A stretch of 64,000 nt of DNA from Oceanihabitans sp. 2_MG-2023 (GTDB taxonomy: Bacteria > Bacteroidota > Bacteroidia > Flavobacteriales > Flavobacteriaceae): contig NZ_JAUOQT010000001.1 in the NCBI RefSeq assembly GCF_030547245.1, forward strand, positions 496,001 to 560,000, in the 5' to 3' direction. A model generated the notes under the pieces. The model was given only the letters and a program-made list of their open reading frames with translations. It did no database searches and had not been told where the DNA came from. Positions 44,713-53,441 of the stretch are shown here, piece after piece. The number at the start of each line of letters is the position of its first letter. The first letter of the stretch is position 1. A program made the translations under genes and the position numbers.

Positions 44713-44994
44713 TTAAATAAAATCGGGGGGTGGAGAAATAATATTTCTATGCGGGTTTACGTAGTTTTTAAAGAAATAATCTAAATCATTACTTTTAAAT
44801 AAATCGCAAAATGGGTGGAATTCATTATCAATTTCAGAAAAAACTAATTGGAAATTATTGTTTTCTTCCTCTTCAGAAAGACTATAAAAAACAGACACAT
44901 CTATAGAACTATCCATTGCTATAATTATAGATGGCGTAGTAATTATTGCCATAAATAATACAGTAAAAAATATAGAAATGTTTCTTTTTAGCAT
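44713..44994 (-). CDS. small exported or membrane-anchored protein heading the inorganic-carbon operon
   Basis: The 93-residue product starts with a hydrophobic segment (residues 7-27, ISIFFTVLFMAIITTPSIIIA) that could be a signal peptide or anchor, followed by an acidic part (SLSEEEENNNFQ) and the tail NPHRNIISPPPDFI. I do not recognise a family with a known role. It has its own -7 box and lies 91 nt before the short SulP gene, with a weak hairpin (44637-44664) in the gap. Confidence 0.65.
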   Translation of the reverse strand: MLKRNISIFFTVLFMAIITTPSIIIAMDSSIDVSVFYSLSEEEENNNFQLVFSEIDNEFHPFCDLFKSNDLDYFFKNYVNPHRNIISPPPDFI

Positions 44995-45015
44995 CCTTTA
45001 AATGAAATGAAGCTG

Positions 45016-45023
45016 CAAATATA
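45016..45023 (-). promoter_or_regulatory. -7 promoter box of the inorganic-carbon operon
   Basis: Minus-strand TATATTTG followed by C fits TAnnTTTG and lies 21 nt before the ATG at 44994. It is the only good -7 box seen upstream of the 38.3-45 kb gene run. Confidence 0.55.
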
Positions 45024-45056
45024 TAACTATAGAATTGTTTTAATGTTAAGGAAAAT

Positions 45057-45815
45057 TTAAATTTCGCTTAAAGCTTTAATATCTTCATTAGAAATCCAAC
45101 CTATTTTACCATCGGTAAGTTTAATTTTTTTCCAATTATTTACAGTATCTAGAATTAAAACTTTAGTTCCTTCGTGTAATCTAAAAGATTCTTCGCTTCT
45201 TAAATTTGGTTCGCTTTTTACTAATGCTTCTTGCGAAAACACAATTGCTGGATTGTTATTTTTGTCTATATCGAATTTATGAAATGCAAAAAACAGCATA
45301 ATAAAACTTAAAAACAAAAAACTGGAACTACCAATAAAAGCCAGTCTTTTTCTTCCTGTAGAATAACTAAAATAATACCATAAAGACATAAGCACAAATA
45401 ATACCATTGCAGCAACAGAAAGGTAAGCCCAAGCGTCAAAACTAAACGCATTGGTTAGATTTTTAAAAAGTTTAGAAAAACCAACCTCTGGAACCACATC
45501 TATTGCATCTACCGTCATATTTCTTGCAAAAGCGATATTGTTTTGTATTTCTTTATCGTTTGGCGAAAGCTGCAATGCTTTTTCAAAATAGTAAATACTT
45601 GGTGCAATATTATTTAATTTATAATGTGCATTACCAAGATTAAAATATAAGGACGCAGCATGTTTTTTGGTGTCTAAAATGGATTCGTACTTGGTAATTG
45701 CTTCCGTAAATTTCCCTTCGTTATACAATGCATTTCCTTCTTCAAAAAGCGTATTGTTTTGTGCTACTGATATTGTAGATAGTATACAGGTTAGTATGTA
45801 AATTATCTTTTTCAT
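45057..45815 (-). CDS. batE: BatE, TPR and SH3-domain protein
   Basis: The 252-residue protein ends the Bat operon. A signal peptide (ends SVAQ, residue 19), two to three TPRs (about 20-100, YNEGKFTEAITKYE, LNNIAPSIYYFEKAL), two membrane helices (about 127-147 and 160-180) and a bacterial SH3 domain (about 195-250, VKSEPNLRSEESFRLHEGTKVLIL) match BatE. Bat proteins act in the envelope in oxygen or stress tolerance in Bacteroidota and Leptospira; the molecular task is unresolved. Confidence 0.9.
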   Translation of the reverse strand: MKKIIYILTCILSTISVAQNNTLFEEGNALYNEGKFTEAITKYESILDTKKHAASLYFNLGNAHYKLNNIAPSIYYFEKALQLSPNDKEIQNNIAFARNMTVDAIDVVPEVGFSKLFKNLTNAFSFDAWAYLSVAAMVLFVLMSLWYYFSYSTGRKRLAFIGSSSFLFLSFIMLFFAFHKFDIDKNNNPAIVFSQEALVKSEPNLRSEESFRLHEGTKVLILDTVNNWKKIKLTDGKIGWISNEDIKALSEI

Positions 45816-45816
45816 A

Positions 45817-47586
45817 TTAACGAATTTGTTTATCTATTTCAGAAATTGTTCGAGATGCTTTTTCATAATCTTGTTCCATTTCCACTTGCGTAATTGGCGT
45901 ATAACGTGCTAGCTCACAGTTTTGAAGAATACTTACAAATTCGGAAACCGTTGTGTTTTCTACTTCTCTTTCATTTAATGTTTCTGTAATCTTGTCTTTA
46001 CTAAAATCACTTGTTTCTATTTGTAACTTGGCTTTTAAGTAATTATGTAATGCTTTTTCTAGAGCCACATAAAAAGCTTCTTTTTGCCCAAGTGCTCGTT
46101 TTGCTTCGCTTAAATACCTTTTTGCTAATCTATCTGCTTTTCTAATTTTATTACCAGTTACATCTGCAAGGCGTTCATCGCGTTTGTTTCTAAATACAAT
46201 AGCTAATGGTATTGCTAAAAGAGGTCCTAATAAAGCTGTCCAAAAACCTGTAGTTTTAAAGAAATTTTTCTTTTTTATAGAAACAAAATTAGCGTTGGTT
46301 TTAATGAATGCAAATTGATCGTTACTTAAAACGGGCTGTTTGTTGCTACCATTTGCTATAGCATTATTAGCAGACTCGTTGTTTGTAGGCCCTTCTAACA
46401 CATCGATAACCAATTCGCTTGAGGATAGTGTTTTATAACTTTCTGTTTGTAAATCGAAATAAGAAAAGGAAATACTTGGCAAAGGGTATTTTCCTTTAAA
46501 TTGCGGAACAACAGTATAGCTCTCACTACGAGTTCCTTGCATACCATTAATGTTTGTTCTTACTTTGTCTTTGTTTTCTGGCTCATAAACCTCTAAGGAA
46601 CTTGGAAGGCTTAGTTTAGGTAATTCGAATAATTTCAAATTACCATTACCAGAAACGGAAACAGTTGCTTGTAGGGATTCTGAAGCGTTTAATTCGGTTT
46701 TAGATGTTGCGACTTTAAAATTAAAATCTCCAACCGCACCAGTAAAGTTTGCTGGTTTATTATTTTCAGGTAACGGTTTTACGTTAATATTTCTACTTCC
46801 TGCAGAAATAGATTTATGTGCTTGAGTCATTAAACGCTCACCAAAAATATTACGTCTATTTGTTGGTACATCTACTGTAATGTCTAAACTTAAAGGTTCA
46901 ATTTCTAATTTCCCAGTTTTTTGTGGATATAGTACTGTTTTACGTAAAACTACATATCTATAATCTTCTCCTTTATAGGTTCCTTTTAATATTTTTAAGC
47001 CTTTAATATCTATATTTTGAGACCAAAAATCGTTGTATCTGGGGCTTGATGTTTCTCTCCAATTACTTACTCCTGTATTTGGTGAAACGTATAATTTATA
47101 AACAACCGTTATACCTTCGTTTAAATAAGGGCTAGTTTTAGATACCTCAGCAACTAAGTGAATATTGTCGTCTATGTCTATTGCAGGATTATTAGGATCG
47201 TTTGGTTTATCTACTGCTTTAGAAACAACCACAGTTATTGGTGTTGTTTTATAGATTTCTCCTTTAATTTCTATTGTTGCCTGATTAATTGTAAATTTAC
47301 CTTGCTTTTTTGGTGCTAAAAAGTAACTATACGTTTTATTAAAAGACTTTTTTCCATTCACCCATGAATGGCTAACCGATTGGTTTGGTCCTGCAACTAC
47401 ATTAAAATTTTGAAAGCTTGGTGGATTAAAATTATCGCCATCTTCATTCATTTCAAAATCAATACGCAAACGTTCATTAACACCTAGTTTCTTCTTACTA
47501 ACTTTTGCTTCAAATTTCACTTGTGCTGAAGCAATACTTGTTACAAGTACGATGAATAATATGGTTATGTGTTTAATTGTTTTCAT
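45817..47586 (-). CDS. batD: BatD-family protein
   Basis: The 589-residue BatD has a signal peptide (ends IASAQ, residue 21), a long periplasmic beta-rich part with Ig-like modules (FEAKVSKKKLGVNERLRIDFEMN; LNASESLQATVSVSGNGNLKL), one membrane helix near 445-465 and a cytosolic helical tail. It is separated from batE by one base and from batC by a 127-nt gap full of small hairpins. Confidence 0.93.
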   Translation of the reverse strand: MKTIKHITILFIVLVTSIASAQVKFEAKVSKKKLGVNERLRIDFEMNEDGDNFNPPSFQNFNVVAGPNQSVSHSWVNGKKSFNKTYSYFLAPKKQGKFTINQATIEIKGEIYKTTPITVVVSKAVDKPNDPNNPAIDIDDNIHLVAEVSKTSPYLNEGITVVYKLYVSPNTGVSNWRETSSPRYNDFWSQNIDIKGLKILKGTYKGEDYRYVVLRKTVLYPQKTGKLEIEPLSLDITVDVPTNRRNIFGERLMTQAHKSISAGSRNINVKPLPENNKPANFTGAVGDFNFKVATSKTELNASESLQATVSVSGNGNLKLFELPKLSLPSSLEVYEPENKDKVRTNINGMQGTRSESYTVVPQFKGKYPLPSISFSYFDLQTESYKTLSSSELVIDVLEGPTNNESANNAIANGSNKQPVLSNDQFAFIKTNANFVSIKKKNFFKTTGFWTALLGPLLAIPLAIVFRNKRDERLADVTGNKIRKADRLAKRYLSEAKRALGQKEAFYVALEKALHNYLKAKLQIETSDFSKDKITETLNEREVENTTVSEFVSILQNCELARYTPITQVEMEQDYEKASRTISEIDKQIR

Positions 47587-47595
47587 AAGCTCTTT

Positions 47596-47706
47596 TGTCC
47601 TTTGGACATCTTTCCCTAATGGAAAGTAAAGATTTTGTTTTATTTTTTTGTTTATAAATACAAGGTTTTAAAACCCTTTAAGGCAACCAAAAGGCACTTG
47701 GGTTGC
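47596..47706. repeat. cluster of small hairpins between batC and batD
   Basis: Four short inverted repeats follow one another: TGTCC/GGACA (47596-47608), CTTTCC/GGAAAG (47610-47626), GGTTTT/AAAACC (47664-47675, part of ACAAGGTTTTAAAACC) and GCAACC/GGTTGC (47683-47706). They resemble REP-type elements. In an operon transcript they could cause partial termination or mark an RNA end between batC and batD. Confidence 0.5.
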
Positions 47707-47713
47707 AAACATT

Positions 47714-48580
47714 TTACCAATCTTTTTCGGTTTGTACACGCTCTCCTTTTGCCTTTTGAGCATTCATTTTATCTTGTACTTTTTGTTCTTGATCATTCAT
47801 TGCTTCTAATAAGTTTTTAACTTGTTGAGGCGATAATTGTCCTGGTTGTGGTTTTGGTTGTTCTTTTTTCTGATCTTCACCTTCTTTCCCTTGATCTTCA
47901 TTTTCATCTTTAGGATCGCCTTCTTCGTCTTTCTTATCTTCGCCTTCTTTTTTATCTTGATCTCCTTCGTCTTCTGGGTTTTCTTTGTTTTCTTCGTCTT
48001 GATCTTTTTGATCTTCCTTGTCTTGCTCTTTATCTTGATCTTCTTTATCCTGCTCTTGGTCTTTTTGATCTTCTTTATTTTCGTCTTGTTTGTCTTCTTG
48101 GTCTTGTTGGTCTTGTTGTTGCTCTGCACATTCTTTTGCTAAAGCATAATTATATCGGGTTTCGTTATCTGTAGGGTTATTTCGCAATGCATTTTTAAAG
48201 GCTTCTGCCGCTTCTTTGCATTGTTTATCTTCCATTAAAACATTACCAATATTATGGAATGCCCTGTATTTTTCGTCTTTTGTTGTTGCGTATTTAGCAG
48301 TTTGTTTTAACCTGTATAAAGCTTCATCAAAAATTCCTTTTTTGTAATATGAGTTGCCTAGATTATAGGCACCCACAGCATAGTTTGGTTGTTCTGATAT
48401 CGCTTTTCTATATTCCATTTCCGCAGATACATAGTCTTCATTATCTGCTAATATGTTAGCATCATAAACGAAATCATTCGCTTTATTTTGCGCAAGTAAT
48501 TGTTGTGCTTCTTTTTCATTGTCTTGTGCAAAAGAAGAAATGCTAAAAATTGCGAATATGATTATTACTAAGTGTTTCAT
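47714..48580 (-). CDS. batC: BatC, TPR protein with Asp/Glu/Lys/Gln-rich region
   Basis: The 288-residue product has a signal peptide (ends SSFAQ), three or four TPRs (about 35-150, AVGAYNLGNSYYKKGIFDEALYRL) and a low-complexity tract (about 154-246) of repeated DQ, EDK and KDQ units, then a conserved C-terminal segment (248-288, LSPQQVKNLLEAMNDQEQKVQDKM). The low-complexity tract explains several long but spurious open frames on both strands here. It sits in the usual place between batB and batD. Confidence 0.92.
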   Translation of the reverse strand: MKHLVIIIFAIFSISSFAQDNEKEAQQLLAQNKANDFVYDANILADNEDYVSAEMEYRKAISEQPNYAVGAYNLGNSYYKKGIFDEALYRLKQTAKYATTKDEKYRAFHNIGNVLMEDKQCKEAAEAFKNALRNNPTDNETRYNYALAKECAEQQQDQQDQEDKQDENKEDQKDQEQDKEDQDKEQDKEDQKDQDEENKENPEDEGDQDKKEGEDKKDEEGDPKDENEDQGKEGEDQKKEQPKPQPGQLSPQQVKNLLEAMNDQEQKVQDKMNAQKAKGERVQTEKDW

Positions 48581-48643
48581 TTTAATTTTTACTAAATTAT
48601 AAAACTACTGGTTTGCTTATAGTTAAAGATTTTATAAAATTAT

Positions 48644-49684
48644 TTAAAGGTTTTCGTTAAATAGGTTTAGTTTTTTTAACCATGCTGTTTTTCGTTCTAA
48701 TAAAAAGATATCGACTAACAACAAAAATATTGCTAATGCTAAAAACCATTGGAATTGATCTTTAAAATCTGCAAATTCTTTGGCTTCAAATTCTGTTTTA
48801 TCCATTTTATTTAAAATGTCTCTAATAGTATCTACAACTTCATTGGTGTTTCTACCATTAATATAAACACCGTTTGCCTCAGCTGCAATGCTTTTTAAAT
48901 TTTCATCGTTTAAACGTGTTATTACAGTTTCTCCTTGTCTGTCTTTTTTATAATTTAAAACAACACCATTTCTTTTAATAGGTATTGGTCCTCCTTTTAT
49001 ATCTCCAACTCCAATAGTGAAAATTCTAATTCCATGTTCTTTCGCTTCTTCGGCTGCTCGAATTGCAGATTCACCAAAATGATCTTCACCATCTGAAATG
49101 ATTATTAATACTCTATTGGTTTGCTCTTCGTTATCAAAATAGGTTTCGGCTAATTGTATTGCTCCATTTATAGCTGTTCCTTGTGAAGACAGCATATCGG
49201 TGTTCATGTTTTGCAAAAACATTTTGGCTGCTGCATAATCTGTGGTGATTGGTAATTGTGGAAATGCTTTTGCTGCGTATGCAATTATACCAACACGATC
49301 GCTTGCTAGATTATTTATAATTTGGGTAACTAATTGTTTCGATTTGTCTAACCTGTTTGGCGCAATATCTTCAGCCAACATACTTTTAGAAACATCTACC
49401 GCAAATACAATATCTACTCCTTGTCGTTTTACCGTTTCAAGTTTTGTTCCAACTTTTGGATTTACCAAAGCGATTGCTAAACATGCAAATGACAAGCATA
49501 ATACAATGACTTTTAATATACTTTTAAATACGGATTGGTTTGGGCTTAATTTTTTTAATATTGCTTTATTGGCAAAGTTTTTTTGCGCTTTATGTTTCCA
49601 AAATTGAAGCAATAAAAAGAGTAGGATTATTACTGGAATAATCACTAAAACCCAAAACCATATTTTTTCTTCTAGTTGATACAT
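48644..49684 (-). CDS. batB: BatB, membrane VWA-domain protein
   Basis: This 346-residue protein (from ATG 49684) has two N-terminal helices, a von Willebrand A domain with a complete MIDAS (D97-V-S99-K-S101 in FAVDVSKSML, then TAIN and ISDGEDH) and a C-terminal helix (FLALAIFLLLVDIFLL). A TTG at 49699 would add five residues but falls inside the hairpin at 49691-49708, so the ATG is preferred. It pairs with BatA in a membrane complex (known for the family). Confidence 0.93.
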   Translation of the reverse strand: MYQLEEKIWFWVLVIIPVIILLFLLLQFWKHKAQKNFANKAILKKLSPNQSVFKSILKVIVLCLSFACLAIALVNPKVGTKLETVKRQGVDIVFAVDVSKSMLAEDIAPNRLDKSKQLVTQIINNLASDRVGIIAYAAKAFPQLPITTDYAAAKMFLQNMNTDMLSSQGTAINGAIQLAETYFDNEEQTNRVLIIISDGEDHFGESAIRAAEEAKEHGIRIFTIGVGDIKGGPIPIKRNGVVLNYKKDRQGETVITRLNDENLKSIAAEANGVYINGRNTNEVVDTIRDILNKMDKTEFEAKEFADFKDQFQWFLALAIFLLLVDIFLLERKTAWLKKLNLFNENL

Positions 49685-49690
49685 GTTAAC

Positions 49691-49708
49691 TTTCCGCAAA
49701 AGCGGAAA
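49691..49708. repeat. TTTCCGC-N4-GCGGAAA hairpin before batB
   Basis: A perfect 7-bp inverted repeat with loop AAAA ends 6 nt before the batB ATG (minus strand). It is the third member of the TTTCCG family seen at 10853 and 18675. In the same gap, 49740-49764 holds another imperfect hairpin (CAAG ... CTTG) related to that at 47661-47676. Confidence 0.6.
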
Positions 49709-49778
49709 TCTTTTAATTATTATTAATATTTTTAAAAATCTACAAGGTTTTTAAAATCTTGCAGAAGATTCTATAAAC

Positions 49779-50783
49779 CTATACAAAACTTCTAAAAATG
49801 GTGAAACGCAATAACAATTCTATTGCTAATAAAAGTCCTGCCAATAATACTAACGGGCGATATTTTTCTTCGTAATTATAAAACTTAAATTCTTCTATTT
49901 CTGTTTTTTCTAGTTTGTTTATTTCGTCATAAATTTCGGCAAGCTTCTTATTATTAGTTGCTCTAAAGTATTTTCCTCCTGTAGCATCTGCGATTTCTTT
50001 AAGTAACGTTTCATCAATTTCTACTTGCACTCTTGCGTATTGAAAAGTACCATTAGGATTTACAGCATAAGGAGATAATGCCATACCGTTGGTACCTAAA
50101 CCTATGGTGTACACTTTAATACCATATTCTACTGCTAATTCGCTAGCAATTTTTGGATCTATAAAACCTGAGTTATTTACACCATCTGTAAGTAAAATTA
50201 TTACTTTACTTTTAGCCTTGCTGTCTTTTAAACGGTTTACAGATGTTGCTAATCCCATTCCAATTGCAGTTCCTCCTTCAATAATAGTATTGTATTTTAT
50301 TTCGTTTAAAGAACGTAACACAATGGCTTTATCGCTTGTAATTGGTGTTTTTGTATAGCTTTCTCCTGCGTATTCTACTAGACCAATTCTGTCATTTGGT
50401 CGTCCTGCAATAAACTCGGATGCAACATCTTTTAAGGCTTCTAAACGGTTTGGTCTTAAATCTTTTGCTAACATACTTGCCGAAACATCTATTGCCATAA
50501 CAATATCTATTCCTCGAGTTGTTTTTGTTTTTGTGGAAACATCTACTGTTCTTGGTCTTGCTAACGCTGTTATTAATGCTGCTAGTGCTGCTAAACGTAA
50601 AACAAAAAGCAAGTGTCTAAATTTTGGCAACCAAGAATTGGTTATTTTAAAACCTTTTAAACTTGATATTTTTAATTCTGCTGTTTGCTTTTTGTGTTTA
50701 AAAATATACCATAGCACAGCCAATGGAAGTAATAAAAACAACCAGAAAAATTCTTTATTTAAAAATTCTATTCCTTCAAACAT
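49779..50783 (-). CDS. batA: BatA, membrane VWA-domain protein
   Basis: The 334-residue protein has two N-terminal helices, a VWA domain with MIDAS residues D99-V-S101-A-S103 (MAIDVSASML), GGTAIG and LLTDGVNNSG, and a C-terminal helix near 310-328. It is four bases from the preceding BatD-like gene, so they are coupled. Confidence 0.94.
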   Translation of the reverse strand: MFEGIEFLNKEFFWLFLLLPLAVLWYIFKHKKQTAELKISSLKGFKITNSWLPKFRHLLFVLRLAALAALITALARPRTVDVSTKTKTTRGIDIVMAIDVSASMLAKDLRPNRLEALKDVASEFIAGRPNDRIGLVEYAGESYTKTPITSDKAIVLRSLNEIKYNTIIEGGTAIGMGLATSVNRLKDSKAKSKVIILLTDGVNNSGFIDPKIASELAVEYGIKVYTIGLGTNGMALSPYAVNPNGTFQYARVQVEIDETLLKEIADATGGKYFRATNNKKLAEIYDEINKLEKTEIEEFKFYNYEEKYRPLVLLAGLLLAIELLLRFTIFRSFV

Positions 50784-50786
50784 GGT

Positions 50787-52466
50787 TTACTTTTCTTCTT
50801 GTTCTTTTTTAGCTTTTTCTTCTTTTACTAGTTCTACAGAATTAATTATTCTATCGGCTATTTCTTTAGCATACACATCACCTTTTCTATAAGTAATTGC
50901 AATTTCTTGTATTACATTTTCTGCGGTAAAATGAAGTAAGATATATTCGCCGTCATAAAAATTATTTGTATTAGCAACTGGAAGACTAGCAGTTCCTTGT
51001 GTTTTTAATCCTTCTGCATTATTAGGAGTAACAAACTTTTCTTTAGTTACTAACATATTAGTAACTCCTTGTTTTTCTAGTTGCTTAATAGCTTGTTCGG
51101 ACGTCTGATTTAAATCTATTTTTTCCTGACTTTCTTGTTGGTTAAGCTTTAAAGTAGAAAGGGTTACACTTAGAGGCTCAGAAACGTTACCAAAACTAAA
51201 AACCGTCATTTGTAGTTTGGCTTTTATTTCTTCAGGAATTGGTGGGTTTGCTCTTTTTAAAACTTTTGGTGTAGAGATTGTAATAGGTGGAAAACCATAA
51301 TCACTAGTTACCCAATTTCCTTCCAGCAACTCTTTACTTTCATGACCAATAATAGTGTCTTTTACATAACCAAATCCGTATTTTAAACCAAAACCAATAA
51401 ACGTTGCTATACATAACCCAACAACTACAAATATTGTTATTATCGTTTTTTTACGTTTTTGTTTTCTCTCTTTTTCTTCTTGATATTTTTGATCTAGCGC
51501 TTTCTCTTCTTCTGTTGGTTCTGGTAAAGCTTCTTTTACCTGATCTATTTCTACATCAATCGTATTTCTATCTAGTTTTGCAAGCTCAATATCTGGAGCA
51601 GACTTTGCGAATTTTACTAAATCGGCACGCTTTAAAATCGTTTCAATATTTTTAATATCGTCTTTACTAATATCTATTTGATTTGCATCTTTTAATATGT
51701 TTAATCGATCTATTAACTCATCTGTGGTACTTTCTAAAGCACGGTCGTATACTTTTTCGTCTAGATATTTTCTAATAATAAAAGTTAATTCGGAATAGTA
51801 ATCTTTTAATTCGGCATTTTCTAAATAGCTACTTTCATCTAAGGTTTTTAGTGCTAGTTTTGCTCTATCATAAGGTGGAAGTAATGCTATTTTCTCTTCT
51901 TTGGTAAGCGGTTTTTTACGCCAAATAAACCAGTATAATAAGAAACCTATTAAAGATAAAACCAATAAAGTTAAAAGAACATATTGAAACCATTTACTTG
52001 GTGTTTTATCTACTTCAATTATTGGTTTAATATCATACAAGCCTTGTTTTGTAGTATCTACCACAATATTTTTCACTTGCACTTGTAAAGAATCGGTATG
52101 AAATACCTTAGTACCAATTACAATTTTTTGTCTTGGAATTGTAAATGCTCCAGAGTCAAATTGCGTTAATCCATATTTTTTAATTAGTTTATATTTTGCG
52201 TCTTCTTTTGTGGTGTCTATTGCGTAGGACTCTATTACTTCTAGAGGAAGAAATGATTGTCCTTCAGGAAAAACCACAACATTGGTTGTATCTGTTTCTA
52301 CTTGTACTTTATAAGTAATTTGTTCTCCTATTTTTATGGAAGTAGAGTCTATAGAAGAGGTTACTTGCGCATGAGAAAGGAAAGAGAATAGAACAAACAA
52401 TAAAGACATAGCTAATACTCTAGTATGCTTTATTTTATCATTCAAAAATCTAAAATCGTAATTCAT
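50787..52466 (-). CDS. BatD-like membrane protein, extra component of the Bat operon
   Basis: The 559-residue protein has a signal-like helix (about residues 15-33, ending SHAQ), a periplasmic Ig-like domain (34-150, SIKIGEQITYKVQVE), a membrane helix (160-182), a cytosolic helical domain (190-340, ending in a highly charged KERKQKRKKT stretch), a second helix (about 346-366) and a C-terminal domain resembling a putative lipid- or stress-related fold. The N-terminal half looks like a short BatD. ATG 52409 (MSLLFVLFS) is an alternative start that would give a cleaner signal peptide. Confidence 0.8.
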   Translation of the reverse strand: MNYDFRFLNDKIKHTRVLAMSLLFVLFSFLSHAQVTSSIDSTSIKIGEQITYKVQVETDTTNVVVFPEGQSFLPLEVIESYAIDTTKEDAKYKLIKKYGLTQFDSGAFTIPRQKIVIGTKVFHTDSLQVQVKNIVVDTTKQGLYDIKPIIEVDKTPSKWFQYVLLTLLVLSLIGFLLYWFIWRKKPLTKEEKIALLPPYDRAKLALKTLDESSYLENAELKDYYSELTFIIRKYLDEKVYDRALESTTDELIDRLNILKDANQIDISKDDIKNIETILKRADLVKFAKSAPDIELAKLDRNTIDVEIDQVKEALPEPTEEEKALDQKYQEEKERKQKRKKTIITIFVVVGLCIATFIGFGLKYGFGYVKDTIIGHESKELLEGNWVTSDYGFPPITISTPKVLKRANPPIPEEIKAKLQMTVFSFGNVSEPLSVTLSTLKLNQQESQEKIDLNQTSEQAIKQLEKQGVTNMLVTKEKFVTPNNAEGLKTQGTASLPVANTNNFYDGEYILLHFTAENVIQEIAITYRKGDVYAKEIADRIINSVELVKEEKAKKEQEEK

Positions 52467-52481
52467 AAATCGTTAGTCTTT

Positions 52482-53348
52482 TTACCCTCTTCTTTTAAAA
52501 TAACCTAAAAGCTTTTTCACATAACTTTCATCTACTCTACAATCTATGGCACCTGCTCCAGATTTCGCAAAACTATCTGTATAATATGCTACTTTCTCTT
52601 GGTAGAATTTAGCGTAATTTTTTCGTACAGATTTAGATTGTGTATTCACTAAAAGTAATTCTCCTGTTTCTTCATCCTGCATTTGCACCATGCCAATATT
52701 AGGCATTTCTTCTTCGCGTTTATCAAACACTCTAATTCCTGTGACATCGTGTTTTCCTGCTGCTATTTTTAAAGTATGTTTATAATCGTCTGCAATAAAA
52801 TCAGAAAGCACAAAAACAATCGCTTTCTTTTTCATTACGTTTCGCATAAACTTTAAAGCTTCTGCAATATTTGTTCCTTTGCTTTTTGGTTTAAACTCTA
52901 TTAACTCACGAATAATTCGCAAAACATGCGATCTTCCTTTTTTTGGAGGCACATAAAGTTCTACCTCATCCGAGAATAAAATTAATCCTATTTTATCATT
53001 ATTCTGTGTTGCTGAAAATGCTAATGTTGCTGCTATTTCGGTTACTACTTCATTTTTAAATTGTTCTTCTGTACCAAACAATTCAGATCCTGAAATATCT
53101 ACCATAAGCATCATAATTAATTCACGCTCTTCTTCAAAAACTTTTACATGTGGCACAATAGTTCTTGCAGTAACATTCCAATCTATATTACGAACATCGT
53201 CTCCATATTGATACTGTCTCACTTCAGAAAAAGTCATACCACGACCTTTAAAGGTAGAATGGTATTCTCCTCCAAAAATATGATCAGACAAACGACGTGT
53301 CTTAATCTCAATTTTACGAACTTTTTTTAGTAATTCTTTAGTATCCAT
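52482..53348 (-). CDS. DUF58-domain protein of the MoxR-Bat operon
   Basis: The 288-residue cytosolic protein has the DUF58 signature (GRGMTFSEVRQYQYGDDVRNIDWNVTART) followed by a VWA-like fold with an altered MIDAS (MMLMVDISGSELFG). DUF58 proteins are the usual partner of MoxR ATPases. It is 93 nt after moxR and 15 nt before the BatD-like gene. Confidence 0.92.
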   Translation of the reverse strand: MDTKELLKKVRKIEIKTRRLSDHIFGGEYHSTFKGRGMTFSEVRQYQYGDDVRNIDWNVTARTIVPHVKVFEEERELIMMLMVDISGSELFGTEEQFKNEVVTEIAATLAFSATQNNDKIGLILFSDEVELYVPPKKGRSHVLRIIRELIEFKPKSKGTNIAEALKFMRNVMKKKAIVFVLSDFIADDYKHTLKIAAGKHDVTGIRVFDKREEEMPNIGMVQMQDEETGELLLVNTQSKSVRKNYAKFYQEKVAYYTDSFAKSGAGAIDCRVDESYVKKLLGYFKRRG

Positions 53349-53441
53349 CTTTATAAGTATGCCGTGAGCAATCTTCAGTTAGTAGTAATTAAAATTCAGA
53401 ATTCGAGTAAGTAACTGAATACTGATTTACTAATAACTATT

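Noticed and set aside
47806-48142. Long open frames in both strands across the batC low-complexity region
   Set aside because: They are shadows of the purine-rich D/E/K/Q repeat tract of BatC; their products are pure Lys/Ile/Thr or Phe/Leu/Val low complexity without start signals.
48644-49699. TTG start at 49699 for batB
   Set aside because: It falls inside a hairpin repeat; ATG 49684 gives the expected N terminus.
53349-53441. AGTTAGTAGTAA / ACTGAATACTGATTTACTAATA sequence between moxR and the DUF58 gene as a second tandem repeat or operator
   Set aside because: Similarity to the AATAGTG array is loose and no exact repeat or palindrome could be drawn.
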